Of a stretch of 64,000 nt of DNA, positions 34,911 through 43,281 are shown one piece after another (the stretch's first letter is position 1; every line of letters starts with the position of its first letter). The stretch is from NCBI RefSeq assembly GCF_004798935.1, contig NZ_RAHT01000002.1, positions 434,001 through 498,000 on the forward strand, in the 5' to 3' direction. This stretch comes from Ningiella ruwaisensis. Lineage in GTDB: Bacteria > Pseudomonadota > Gammaproteobacteria > Enterobacterales > Alteromonadaceae. The notes under the pieces are model-generated. The model was not told the origin of the DNA. It saw only the letters and a list, made by a program, of their open reading frames with translations, and ran no database searches. The translations under genes and the position numbers were made by a program.

Positions 34911-35603
34911 CTAATTCTCATCAATCGTCAGAAAGGTTTCAGGGTCAATTAGCACCATTAAAAATGATTCGCCTATTTGCGACAGTTTGTAAATACCAAA
35001 TTCTTTTTCAATGAGGGCACAATGTTCCAGATGCGCTGCACTTAGGCAAGTTTCCACAGGCTTTCTACTATCTAATTCTAACCCATTTTCCTTCGCAAGC
35101 CTTGTCGCCAGTAGTTTTGATGCACTGGCCTTCTTGGAATTACACAATTTTGTACCAAGACAACTTAAGGTAAGTATATCTTCAGCACTCATACGAGATA
35201 GTAAATACGGAAATTCAGGGTGTACATCCGCTGTAATTAGCTCATGTGAAATTAAATTTGCCCAAATCCTAACTATGGAGGAATTGAACTGTAGCGAAGC
35301 ATGTTCCATAGCGGGCAAGAGCACTTGTACCTTGCAATGTTGATTTACACCACGGTTGACTCGCCTCATAGTTTGTAGACAAAATTCGTAAAGATCATTT
35401 ACTACTAACTGTTGAGGCACTGACATTTTTGAAAAACTTAATCTTAAGATTTGCACAATGCTTGGGGAGCGAGTAAACGCCACCTTTATCACATCATCAA
35501 ATATGAGCCGAGTATTCATGGCTTTACGCAAATCATTGTCCATTGGTATGGACTCAGAATCGCTATCTGTATTTTTGCCCATGTCACTGTGATTTGGACT
35601 CAT
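34911..35603 (-). CDS. DUF4393/Abi-alpha-like protein
   Basis: 230 residues from ATG 35603 behind AGAGAGGG (a longer frame starts at 35627). Soluble. The middle segment VRIWANLISHELITADVHPEFPYLLSRMSAEDILTL has the family pattern of a repeated helical domain with HPxF...L..LS..D, and the end (HCALIEKEFGIYKLSQIGESFL) resembles the small winged segment that closes DUF4393 proteins. Such proteins are sometimes linked to phage abortive infection, but the link is weak. No second defence gene is adjacent, so I do not assign that role. Confidence 0.55.
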   Translation of the reverse strand: MSPNHSDMGKNTDSDSESIPMDNDLRKAMNTRLIFDDVIKVAFTRSPSIVQILRLSFSKMSVPQQLVVNDLYEFCLQTMRRVNRGVNQHCKVQVLLPAMEHASLQFNSSIVRIWANLISHELITADVHPEFPYLLSRMSAEDILTLSCLGTKLCNSKKASASKLLATRLAKENGLELDSRKPVETCLSAAHLEHCALIEKEFGIYKLSQIGESFLMVLIDPETFLTIDEN

Positions 35604-35643
35604 ACGCAACCCTCTCTGGTATTCCAAAATGCTTTAACTAAGA

Positions 35644-35680
35644 ATAAAAACCCCCAAACAACTGTTAATGTTTAGGGGTT
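35644..35680 (-). terminator. Terminator of the DUF2383 gene
   Basis: On the minus strand AACCCCTAAAC pairs with GTTTGGGGGTT (one wobble) across a 10-nt loop and runs into TTTTT. It lies 18 bp past the stop at 35698. Confidence 0.75.
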
Positions 35681-35697
35681 GTAAGCATTGCTCAAAT

Positions 35698-36144
35698 CTA
35701 CGAAGTGGCCTCTTGTAGCGCCTTCATTTCATCGTGCAGTTGCTGCGCCCGGGCACGCACCTGTCGAAGCGCAGTCAAACAATTAGCAGGCTGTTCTCTT
35801 GACAGCGCGTCATCTAACACTTCTAATACCCTGTCTTCCACCTCTTCCAATTGCTTGATGTAGGTATGATCCTCATCGCTACTCATTTTACCCACTAACT
35901 TGGTATACATTTTTCTTGTACTTACCATCCAATCTGCATCGGTTTCTTTTTCACCTTGCTCATTTATTGCGTAAGGCTGGAGCATTTCAATCGCATTTTC
36001 TTTTTCGCTGATCATGCGTTTGAATACATTTATGATGTGATTTGTATCAATTTCCTTGATAGCCTCTTCATAAAATTCAATTCCACCCTGTAGCACTTTA
36101 ATTACGTCTGAAACTTTCTCTACCTGCAGGTTCTGATCTTTCAT
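35698..36144 (-). CDS. DUF2383/PA2169-type four-helix-bundle protein
   Basis: 148 residues from ATG 36144, which has GGGAG 6 bp upstream (upstream ATGs at 36159 and 36156 overlap it). All-helical with ferritin-like Glu/His spacing: IEFYEEAIKEI, SEKENAIEMLQPY, LEEVEDRVLEVLDDAL and RAQQLHDEMKAL. Cytoplasmic. Related in type to the gene at 4388 but not close to it. The sigma-54 candidate upstream is the best match in the window, and a shared activator motif lies about 110 bp further up. Confidence 0.8.
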   Translation of the reverse strand: MKDQNLQVEKVSDVIKVLQGGIEFYEEAIKEIDTNHIINVFKRMISEKENAIEMLQPYAINEQGEKETDADWMVSTRKMYTKLVGKMSSDEDHTYIKQLEEVEDRVLEVLDDALSREQPANCLTALRQVRARAQQLHDEMKALQEATS

Positions 36145-36225
36145 TTTAGCTCCCATCATTTCTGTTTTGCTGACAATTCATCAGCATACTGTTTCTTTAA
36201 AATAGTTATAAGCAGACTTTTAATT

Positions 36226-36241
36226 TGCAAATAATTTGCCA
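36226..36241 (-). promoter_or_regulatory. Strong sigma-54 promoter candidate for DUF2383 gene
   Basis: Minus strand TGGCAAATTATTTGCA: GG-N10-GC, TGGCA at -24 and TTGCA at -12, both fully consensus. 82 bp upstream of the ATG at 36144. Confidence 0.72.
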
Positions 36242-36332
36242 AACTACCTTTTTCTATCTGCTTGATTGAACTGTAAAAAGCGTTGATTACACGCCAGTTT
36301 TAATGTCATTTCAGCCAAAATTACAAGTTGCC

Positions 36333-36348
36333 TTGTAAAGCTTTCAAG
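36333..36348. promoter_or_regulatory. Putative activator site sharing TGTAAAGCTT
   Basis: TTGTAAAGCTTTCAAG shares ten consecutive letters (TGTAAAGCTT) with 44732-44741 and the following CA.G. It overlaps a 7-bp inverted repeat TTACAAG/CTTGTAA (36321-36338). About 105 bp upstream of the sigma-54 candidate at 36226, a normal enhancer distance. Confidence 0.5.
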
Positions 36349-36349
36349 C

Positions 36350-36871
36350 TCAGATAATTTTTTTCGTTTCTGTCCCATTAATTACATCTTCAACATCCCC
36401 GCGGTCGCATTCACATTCATCTAATTTAATGAGTAAGGTCCACTCATCTTCCTTCGAAGCCTTAACAACGCTTTGGTTAAGCTTGTCATGCTGAGGCTTT
36501 AACGAGACCAAACCGGATAAAAACAATCCAATAAATAACCCGGGACTAAGCATCGCAATATAAGTAAATGTTGGATTGAGCTGAGTAAATTCAGGTCCAT
36601 AATTCACCAACAACCAGCCCACCATTAATCCAACAGCTATTCCTACCGCACCGTAAACTAAATGAACCCATAGCATTTTCATGCCTATTGGTTTACTTTC
36701 GCCTTCTAGTTTGTAGGATTTTGCATCATCCTTTGGCTCAATTACCTCAATTGATTGTTGCTTAATAGCCAACTTACTTATTAGCTTTTGCTTTGCTGAA
36801 ACAAGCGCCTCCCTGCTGGAATAAATAGCAGCTAAACGATTGTCTGCTGCTGTAAATGCTGACGTTGTCAT
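36350..36871 (-). CDS. Two-helix membrane protein, unknown function
   Basis: 173 residues. A soluble N-terminal domain of about 65 residues is followed by two membrane helices (HLVYGAVGIAVGLMVGWLLV; FTYIAMLSPGLFIGLFLSGLV) and a soluble C-terminal part containing WTLLIKLDECECDRGDVEDVI. Both soluble parts appear to face the same side. Family not recognised. It is the last gene of a same-strand series gdhA - hemerythrin - YqaE - this gene with gaps of 14-29 bp, so probably cotranscribed. Confidence 0.6.
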   Translation of the reverse strand: MTTSAFTAADNRLAAIYSSREALVSAKQKLISKLAIKQQSIEVIEPKDDAKSYKLEGESKPIGMKMLWVHLVYGAVGIAVGLMVGWLLVNYGPEFTQLNPTFTYIAMLSPGLFIGLFLSGLVSLKPQHDKLNQSVVKASKEDEWTLLIKLDECECDRGDVEDVINGTETKKII

Positions 36872-36889
36872 GATGACCTCCGCTTTAGC

Positions 36890-37048
36890 TTATCTTCTGG
36901 CGATAATCCACACTGCGTGAATAATTCCAGGTATATAACCTAATAAAGTTAATAAAATGTTTAACCAAAAATGGCCTTTTAATCCCACTTGTAGAAACAC
37001 GCCTAAGGGGGGTAAAAGTATGGCCAGAATAATGCGTACAATATCCAT
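36890..37048 (-). CDS. YqaE/Pmp3-family small membrane protein
   Basis: 52 residues, too short for ordinary gene filters. Two hydrophobic helices: the first carries ILAILLPPLGVFLQVG, the second WLNILLTLLGYIPGIIHAVW. That is the YqaE/Pmp3 signature (PPLGVF ... LTLLGYIPGIIHA). GGAGAAC lies 6 bp upstream of the ATG. Yeast Pmp3 and bacterial YqaE proteins modulate membrane potential and are induced by salt, cold and other stress. Third gene of the gdhA-headed series. Confidence 0.93.
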   Translation of the reverse strand: MDIVRIILAILLPPLGVFLQVGLKGHFWLNILLTLLGYIPGIIHAVWIIARR

Positions 37049-37069
37049 GATGTTCTCCTTTATCTGAAA

Positions 37070-37504
37070 TTATTTAAGTTCTTGCATTTCGTTAACATAT
37101 CCGTCTGCAAGCTGTTCTTTCTCGGTATTGCTTAGTGTTTTGCCCGCTTGAGGGAAGAACTCTTTTTCTTCTTCTTCCAAGTGATGCAACACCTTATCTT
37201 GCAATTGCTTCATTACGCTTAGCCAACTTGAAGATGCCATGTCTGTATTATCAAGCTCCTCAAGCAGCTCATCTATCTCATGGTGCTCGGCAACACCATG
37301 GCGAGATAGTTCAACAGTTTCATCTTCCTGCATTAAAGGAGAGTAAAAGTGTCTCTCTTCTGCGGTAGCGTGATTAGTTAGCTCTTCTTTTAACTGTTTG
37401 TAGAAGTCAGCTCTTACGGCCGAATCGCCCTCGGTGTCTACAAGGACCTTCATCAATGCTCGTTGCTTATCATGATCTTGTCGTAGCGCTTCAAAAATTT
37501 TCAT
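37070..37504 (-). CDS. Hemerythrin-like cation-binding protein
   Basis: 144 residues from ATG 37504, directly after GGAGAAA (a longer frame from 37519 would include it). Four-helix bundle with the hemerythrin HHE ligand spacing: LRQDHDKQRALM, LTNHATAEERHFYSPLM, AEHHEIDELL and LHHLEEEEKEFFPQA. It probably binds a di-iron centre and senses or buffers oxygen, nitric oxide or iron. Cytoplasmic. Between gdhA and yqaE. Confidence 0.9.
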   Translation of the reverse strand: MKIFEALRQDHDKQRALMKVLVDTEGDSAVRADFYKQLKEELTNHATAEERHFYSPLMQEDETVELSRHGVAEHHEIDELLEELDNTDMASSSWLSVMKQLQDKVLHHLEEEEKEFFPQAGKTLSNTEKEQLADGYVNEMQELK

Positions 37505-37533
37505 TGTTTTTCTCCTCAATTCGTTTTTGATGA

Positions 37534-38889
37534 TCAGTAGCCACTTGCAACCAGCGCATCTGCAAGAATGCGAAAGCCGGCCACTGTTGCACTTCGTTCA
37601 TAGTCAATGTGCGTTTCGTTGCTGCGCTGACTTTCGTCAACACAGCGTTTGTGAATAGATTGCATTGCATTAGCAAGCTGCTTTTCCAATTTGTCGTACT
37701 GTCTGTAAGTGAAGTCTGCGTTTTGCTGCATTTCAAAAGCCGAAAGAATCACGCCTCCGGCATTCGCCGCTTTGCCTGGAATATGACGCATATTGTTATC
37801 GCGAAAAATATCGATGGCTTTTGATGTGCAAGGCATGTTGGCACCCTCTATCACATAAGATGTGCCGTGTTTACAAAGTGAAATGGCAGCCTTTTCATTA
37901 ATTTCATTTTGAGTCGCACAAGGGATCGCAATATCACATTTTAAATTCCATGGCGTTTCGCCTTGCTGAAAGTCGGCCTGTGTTTTTTTACTCAGTTGTT
38001 CAAGGGCATTATCGTGCTCACTCTTATTGGCTAACAACCAATGGATATCTGCATCACTTATCCCCGAATTATCAACGTAAAGTCCCTTACTGTTAGACAG
38101 TGAAATAACGCGTGCCCCCTTCTGTATGGCTTTTAAAGCGGCATGCAAGGCGACATTTCCTGCACCAGAGATTACAATACTTTGATTTTCAATATTCAAA
38201 GACTGATGAGCCAGTGCTTCAATTAAAAAGTGAATAACGCCAAAGCCGGTCGCTTGCTCTCGCATTTCACTGCCAGATATAGACGTAGGCTTACCAGAAA
38301 GCGCACCTTCATAGGATTGCGTTAAGCGCAGGTATTTGCCATACATCCAACCAAGCTCACGAGAACCCACGTTGATATCTCCGGCAGGAACGTCTCTGCG
38401 GGCACCAATATGATTGTGAAGTTTCTCCATGTAGGCGTTACTAAAACGTCTTATCTCTGAATCACTTGCATTTTTAATATCAAAGTCTGCACCGCCTTTT
38501 CCTGCTCCGAGTGATAATCCGGTTAATGCATTTTTAAAACTTTGCTCAAAGGCAAGAAATTTAAGCACAGAAAGATTTACACGAGGCGTAAAACGAGTAC
38601 CGCCTTTGTAGGGCCCGAGAACGTTCGTTTGCTGCACGCGCCACCCCTGATTAACGCGGCAGCAACCGGTATCATCTTCCCATTCAACCTTAAAAGTATG
38701 GATTTGATCGGGAAGCAGAATGCGCCTTAGTACGTTCGCACGTTTATAATCTTCGTTAGCGTTTACTACCGGCACGATGTCTTTGCAGACTGAACTTACT
38801 GCCTGGTGATACTCCTTTTCATGGGGGGCCTGTGACTGTATCCAATCTAAGGTTTCTTCGAAAACTGACAAGGTTTCTACTCCAAACAC
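37534..38889 (-). CDS. gdhA: NADP-type glutamate dehydrogenase
   Basis: Aminates 2-oxoglutarate to glutamate with NAD(P)H. 451 residues, matching the usual 447-450 hexameric enzyme. Visible: GPYKGGTRFTPRVNLSVLKFL with substrate lysine, GAGKGGADFD, the catalytic aspartate segment DVPAGDINVGSRELGWMYGKY, the Rossmann turn ISGAGNVALHAA and GKAANAGGV near the end. At the head of a series with hemerythrin, YqaE and a membrane protein. No sigma-54 site is visible in its 204-bp upstream gap. NADP preference is inferred from family likeness. Confidence 0.95.
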   Translation of the reverse strand: MFGVETLSVFEETLDWIQSQAPHEKEYHQAVSSVCKDIVPVVNANEDYKRANVLRRILLPDQIHTFKVEWEDDTGCCRVNQGWRVQQTNVLGPYKGGTRFTPRVNLSVLKFLAFEQSFKNALTGLSLGAGKGGADFDIKNASDSEIRRFSNAYMEKLHNHIGARRDVPAGDINVGSRELGWMYGKYLRLTQSYEGALSGKPTSISGSEMREQATGFGVIHFLIEALAHQSLNIENQSIVISGAGNVALHAALKAIQKGARVISLSNSKGLYVDNSGISDADIHWLLANKSEHDNALEQLSKKTQADFQQGETPWNLKCDIAIPCATQNEINEKAAISLCKHGTSYVIEGANMPCTSKAIDIFRDNNMRHIPGKAANAGGVILSAFEMQQNADFTYRQYDKLEKQLANAMQSIHKRCVDESQRSNETHIDYERSATVAGFRILADALVASGY

Positions 38890-39093
38890 ACGCAGCGATC
38901 ATCGATGTGCTGCCGAATAATCTAAAATTTATGTGTTTGATGCGTTTCAACATGCATGCCAGCAAGAGAGTGATGTTATCCTTCTGTTTTTATTGAATAA
39001 ATTAACAAGGTGAATTTGTGAAATTTTTGCTTCACTACAACATCTTCACAAAAACGCGCAAGATTTACATAGCACAGTAGTTCGAAAGGCTTA

Positions 39094-41064
39094 TTAAGAC
39101 AATGCGGTATGAAGTTGCTCGTAGCTTACCGGCTTGAGGAGGTGTGAAGCGACTTTATACTGATTTTGAACAGTTTCTGATACCTGACTGCCACTTAAGA
39201 TATGTATAACGGCTGAGGGAAGTTGTTCTCGTATTTGTCCAAGTAGTTCAATGCCATCAATATCGGGTAATCCTAAATCGAGAATAAAACGGTTTTCGCT
39301 ATGAGATTCAAGATGCGACAATAGTGCCTGACCAGTTGAAAAGTGTAGAACTTCAAAACCGATGCGTTTTAGCAGCACTTGCATAATACTTGCGCTATCT
39401 TCATCATCTTCAACCAGGCAAATTCTTGGCAAACTCTCACCCGCAAATCCGTTTCCTCTGGTATTCACTGTCTTTTGTTCATCTGCACCTGTCAGAAACT
39501 TAGCAAGGGTCGAGAATAGCGATTCAGGCTGGATTGGTTTTGCTAAAAGCCCGGAAAAACCCTGCTTGAATAGTGCTTCTTTTGTTCCTTTTTGAATGGC
39601 AGCAGTAACGGCAACGACAGGTAAGCTAGGTGAAAGTCGCTTAATCGCATCAAATGCTTCATTGCCTGTCATAACCGGCATATGCAAATCCATCAAAACC
39701 AAATCAAACGCTTGCTTTTGCAGGTTTGCTTGCTGAATCATTTCAAGAGCAAGCTTCCCATTTCGAGCATAATGCACTTGAGCACCCGTTTGGCTAATCA
39801 AACGCCCGAGGAGCTGCCTGATTTCAAATACATCATCCGCAATGAGCACCTTACCTTTAAATTTTCTCTGTCTTTTCTTCTTTTGATTGGCTTGTTCAAC
39901 ATCAAATTTAAAATGGGAAAATTCTGCAGACTCACTGAGCAATAAAGGAATAGTAATAACGAAGGAACTTCCTTTTCCTAACTCGGTATCAAGCGTAATC
40001 GTTCCTCCCATATGCTTAACGATTTCGGCACTTATTGATAAGCCTAAACCTGCACCACCCGCTTTACGATTTGCAACATCTTCTATCTGTCTAAACGGCG
40101 TGAAGATACTTTCTACCTTTTCCTGAGGCATACCAATTCCGGTATCTTCTACCGTGAATATCAGGCATTGCGTGTTTCTTTGCTCAATAATAAGTCGCAC
40201 GCTGCCTTTGTCGGTAAATTTGATGGAATTGCCTAAAAGATTAATAAGCACCTGCTTTAACCTTAATTCATCCGCTTCAATCACCGTGGGTATGGGACTC
40301 AGGGTTTTACATTCAAAACTAAGCCCTTTATCTAGCGCATTAACCGAAAGTAAGCTATACACCTCGCTAATCAGCTGATGCAGATTAGTATTTTGGCGTT
40401 GCAGTTCAAATTTGCCGGCAGCAATTTTAGATAAATCAAGAACGTCATTTAAAAGATTAAGCAAGTGCTTACCATTATTTGCGATAATCGAAAGCTCGGT
40501 TTGCAAAGGGGCAGCAATGTCCTTTTCAAGAAGCAGTGAGGTATATCCCAGGATTGACGTGAGCGGCGTTCTCAATTCATGACTTAAGTGTGCTATAAAT
40601 TTATCTTTCGCGACATTTTCATTCAGTATTCGCTGGTTAGAAATACGAGTAAATTCCAATTCTTTTCGAGAAATTGCATATCGAATCGACTTTATAAAAA
40701 TAGCCTCATCGATGGCGCTTTTCATAATATAATCTTGCGCACCCTTTTTAATCGCAAGATTTTCGACCTTTTCATCTTTTTGCCCGGTCAACATAATAAT
40801 TGGAGTGATCACTAAATCTTCGTCAATAGCATTTAAGACCTCTATGCCATCAAAGTATCCAAGGCGGTGATCCAGCAGACATAAATCAAAAGAATTGGTT
40901 TTAAGTTGTGCGATGGCGTCATCTTTTTGTGTCGAGGTAACAAATTGACACGTTTCAGACACCAAAGGAGTTAGTCTATCTTCTATGAGGAAGGCGTCGT
41001 CCTCATCGTCTTCTACAATGAGGACTTTGTTAATTCGAGAAAGTTGGGCATCATCAGATTTCAT
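39094..41064 (-). CDS. Hybrid sensor kinase, REC-HisKA-HATPase-REC-REC
   Basis: 656 cytoplasmic residues, no membrane helix. Domains in order: receiver 1 (about 12-130, LCLLDHRLGYFDG with the phospho-aspartate), dimerisation domain (HLSHELRTPLTSILGY, His near 160), ATPase (NLLGNSIKFTD, VEDTGIGMP, GAGLGLSI), receiver 2 (about 400-520, LVLMDLHMPVMTG) and receiver 3 (about 535-655, FILDLGLPDIDGIE). All phospho-accepting aspartates look intact. No Hpt domain is present, so phosphoryl groups must move through a partner. It ends the signalling operon and is 52 bp after the response regulator. Confidence 0.9.
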   Translation of the reverse strand: MKSDDAQLSRINKVLIVEDDEDDAFLIEDRLTPLVSETCQFVTSTQKDDAIAQLKTNSFDLCLLDHRLGYFDGIEVLNAIDEDLVITPIIMLTGQKDEKVENLAIKKGAQDYIMKSAIDEAIFIKSIRYAISRKELEFTRISNQRILNENVAKDKFIAHLSHELRTPLTSILGYTSLLLEKDIAAPLQTELSIIANNGKHLLNLLNDVLDLSKIAAGKFELQRQNTNLHQLISEVYSLLSVNALDKGLSFECKTLSPIPTVIEADELRLKQVLINLLGNSIKFTDKGSVRLIIEQRNTQCLIFTVEDTGIGMPQEKVESIFTPFRQIEDVANRKAGGAGLGLSISAEIVKHMGGTITLDTELGKGSSFVITIPLLLSESAEFSHFKFDVEQANQKKKRQRKFKGKVLIADDVFEIRQLLGRLISQTGAQVHYARNGKLALEMIQQANLQKQAFDLVLMDLHMPVMTGNEAFDAIKRLSPSLPVVAVTAAIQKGTKEALFKQGFSGLLAKPIQPESLFSTLAKFLTGADEQKTVNTRGNGFAGESLPRICLVEDDEDSASIMQVLLKRIGFEVLHFSTGQALLSHLESHSENRFILDLGLPDIDGIELLGQIREQLPSAVIHILSGSQVSETVQNQYKVASHLLKPVSYEQLHTALS

Positions 41065-41116
41065 ACAATTATAGAATTACTGAACGCTGCCCGTTTTTCA
41101 ATCTCATTACATACAT

Positions 41117-41575
41117 TTAATGCGGCAAACTCGGCACACGTGCATGATCCGACCAATAGTGTCCAAAGGTCTTCATCATATCCACAAGGGTATCAAAGCT
41201 TGAGGGCTTCACCATGTATGCAGAAGCGCCTAAATCATAACCTTGTGTGATATCTTCGTCAGTATTAGACGTCGAGAAAATTACAACAGGGATCCGCCGT
41301 AATATTTTATCTTCTTTAAGCTGCTTGAGCGTGTCACGACCATCTAGCACCGGCATATTAAGATCAAGCAATATGACGCTGGGCAAATCAGCTTCGATCA
41401 AATCCGCGAATTTTCCTTGTCGTTTTAAAAAATGCATAAGCTGCTCACCGTCCTCAACGGTAATACACTTGCTTCCGTATCCAGCAACTTCCATCGCATC
41501 TTTTGCCAACAAGCGATCGTCTTCATCATCATCTGCCAGTAACACAAAAAAGGGTTGTTTATTTGTATCGTTCAT
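41117..41575 (-). CDS. Single-domain response regulator, Rcp1-like
   Basis: 152 residues from ATG 41575 (an in-frame ATG at 41587 is also possible). Only a receiver: acidic pocket LLADDDEDDR, phospho-aspartate in VILLDLNMPVLDG, Thr/Ser switch VIFSTSNTDED and lysine in AYMVKPSS. This long type with LKEDKILRRIPVVIF is the Rcp1 group that partners phytochrome-like kinases. It overlaps the end of the CHASE3 kinase by 17 bp, so the two are surely a pair. Confidence 0.92.
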   Translation of the reverse strand: MNDTNKQPFFVLLADDDEDDRLLAKDAMEVAGYGSKCITVEDGEQLMHFLKRQGKFADLIEADLPSVILLDLNMPVLDGRDTLKQLKEDKILRRIPVVIFSTSNTDEDITQGYDLGASAYMVKPSSFDTLVDMMKTFGHYWSDHARVPSLPH

Positions 41576-43061
41576 CAGAGGGATCACTCACAGTAATTTG
41601 CGACACTGCATTTGTCGCAGGGATTATAATAATAAACGTCGCGCCTTGGTTTAGCTTGGCTAACGCACTTATCTCTCCATTGTGACGTTCAACAATCCGT
41701 CTACAAATAGATAGTCCTATACCTGTACCTTTATATTCATTTCTTGTGTGCAAACGTTGAAACGGCGCAAAAATTTTGTCTGCGTACTCCTGATCAAAAC
41801 CAATGCCATTATCAACAATCTCTATCTTATACCAATTTCCAATATTTGGAATATTTATGTTTTGTGGTTTCTTTCCTTTTTTCGCGCTAATTGTAATATG
41901 GGGCGCTACTTCTTTTCGTGAAAACTTGAGCGCATTTGAAATCAAATTGGTAAAAAGTTGACGCATTTGCAGGGCATCTGCTTTTACAACAGGTAATTCC
42001 TCAACCACTACACGTGCATTTAGCTCTTCTACTTTGACACTGAGATCATCAATACACTCGTCGACAATGGTATTTAAATCCACATTTTCAAATGGCTTAC
42101 CTCGCGTATGAACACGAGAGAACTCTAACAAATCCGATATCAAAATACTCATACGGCTAGCCGCGCTGTGCATACGCTGCAGATAGTCTTGACCTTTCTC
42201 ACCTAAGGCTTCGCCAAAGGAGCTATTTAAACGTTCGCCAAAGGCCTGAATTTTACGCAAAGGTTCCTGCAAATCATGCGAAGCCACAAAGGCAAAATCT
42301 TCAAGTTCGCGGTTACTCCGCTTTAACTCTTCTGAATAGAGCGATAATTCTTTGGTTCGCTCCTCCACAGCGTAGAATAACTCAGCATTACGCTCTTCAA
42401 TTTCGCGCTCTCTCATTTTCTGAAATCGAATATTCATTCTGGCGAGAAAAAATATCCCAATTACAAGTAACATGCTGGTAATAAGCGAAATAAAAAAGGT
42501 CGTTTGCGATTCAGCCGTTACTCGTTCCAGTTTAAATGACAACAGAGCGCGATGACGATTTTCGTTTAAGGCCATTTTTGAAAAAACGGCTTCTACTTCG
42601 GTATAGAGATAATCGCTCAAAAGCTCTCGAGACGACTGAGTATTGTCCTCAGGCGCCGTTTGTCTTAATGATTGCAGTTGCACTTTTAACTTACTTAAGT
42701 ACAGTGCAATCTCCATCGTCACTTTCTTGATAAGGTTTCGTTGCTCACTTATTTCCGAGTTGAGTTCTGATACTACTAACAGCGCTTCATCAACGCGCTC
42801 TGCTGCCTGGTTGAAATCAGATAGGCGTTCAAAACTTCTGTCGATAATAAAAGCTCGATGGGCAGATTCGGCTTTGAGAAGCGAAATCTGTAGTTCGTCC
42901 AATGCAACCATCACATCACCCGTATTTTTGATGCTTCCTTGCAAGGCATGTAACTCGTTGATGGTCGTGCGCGCGATGTAGGTATTGATGCCAATCAATC
43001 CCATAAATAATAGCGTTATCACTGTCCATGTAATAGACGAGTGTCGGTTTAAAGAAGACAT
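41559..43061 (-). CDS. CHASE3 membrane sensor histidine kinase
   Basis: 500 residues. TM1 (about 12-30), periplasmic CHASE3 domain (about 35-185; AHRAFIIDR is the typical CHASE3 signature region), TM2 (about 190-210), a coiled-coil linker (REREIEERNAELFYAVEERTKE region, 220-255), HisKA with SHDLQEPLRKIQAF (the phytochrome-type H-box) and an ATPase domain with N-box NLISNALKFS, VDNGIGFD and GTGIGLSI. Senses an unknown envelope signal. Overlaps the response regulator start by 17 bp and lies 15 bp after the small helical gene. Confidence 0.92.
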   Translation of the reverse strand: MSSLNRHSSITWTVITLLFMGLIGINTYIARTTINELHALQGSIKNTGDVMVALDELQISLLKAESAHRAFIIDRSFERLSDFNQAAERVDEALLVVSELNSEISEQRNLIKKVTMEIALYLSKLKVQLQSLRQTAPEDNTQSSRELLSDYLYTEVEAVFSKMALNENRHRALLSFKLERVTAESQTTFFISLITSMLLVIGIFFLARMNIRFQKMREREIEERNAELFYAVEERTKELSLYSEELKRSNRELEDFAFVASHDLQEPLRKIQAFGERLNSSFGEALGEKGQDYLQRMHSAASRMSILISDLLEFSRVHTRGKPFENVDLNTIVDECIDDLSVKVEELNARVVVEELPVVKADALQMRQLFTNLISNALKFSRKEVAPHITISAKKGKKPQNINIPNIGNWYKIEIVDNGIGFDQEYADKIFAPFQRLHTRNEYKGTGIGLSICRRIVERHNGEISALAKLNQGATFIIIIPATNAVSQITVSDPSDERYK

Positions 43062-43076
43062 AAACTGCAGCTACCC

Positions 43077-43271
43077 TTAAGGTTCTGCTTGAGATATTAC
43101 CTGCAGCTGCTCGCTACATTGCTGGCAGTACTGAATAATCTTGTCAGCAGCCGCTTGAATGCCTTCTGCCTGCTCGCTTTCGTCGCTTAGCATTTTGATT
43201 AATTCGGCCTGCATTGAAATATTATTCAATGGACGCCTTGCATCGTGGATTTGTTTAGAAAGATCAGACAT
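43077..43271 (-). CDS. Free-standing histidine-kinase dimerisation-like mini protein
   Basis: 64 residues from ATG 43271, 10 bp after the activator gene. The sequence KQIHDARRPLNNISMQAELI is the H-box pattern of a HisKA domain (H-D-x-R-x-P-L-N-x-I), followed by a second helix (AAADKIIQYCQQCSEQLQVI), so the fold should be the two-helix DHp hairpin without any ATPase. The histidine is present. It could be a phosphotransfer relay, a decoy that titrates the partner receivers, or a dimerisation modulator. Located between the sigma-54 activator and the CHASE3 kinase in the same operon. Confidence 0.7.
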   Translation of the reverse strand: MSDLSKQIHDARRPLNNISMQAELIKMLSDESEQAEGIQAAADKIIQYCQQCSEQLQVISQAEP

Positions 43272-43281
43272 CTTAATGTTC

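Noticed and set aside
34911-35603. Phage-defence (abortive infection) role for the DUF4393/Abi-alpha-like protein
   Set aside because: Family likeness is weak and no neighbouring defence gene supports it.
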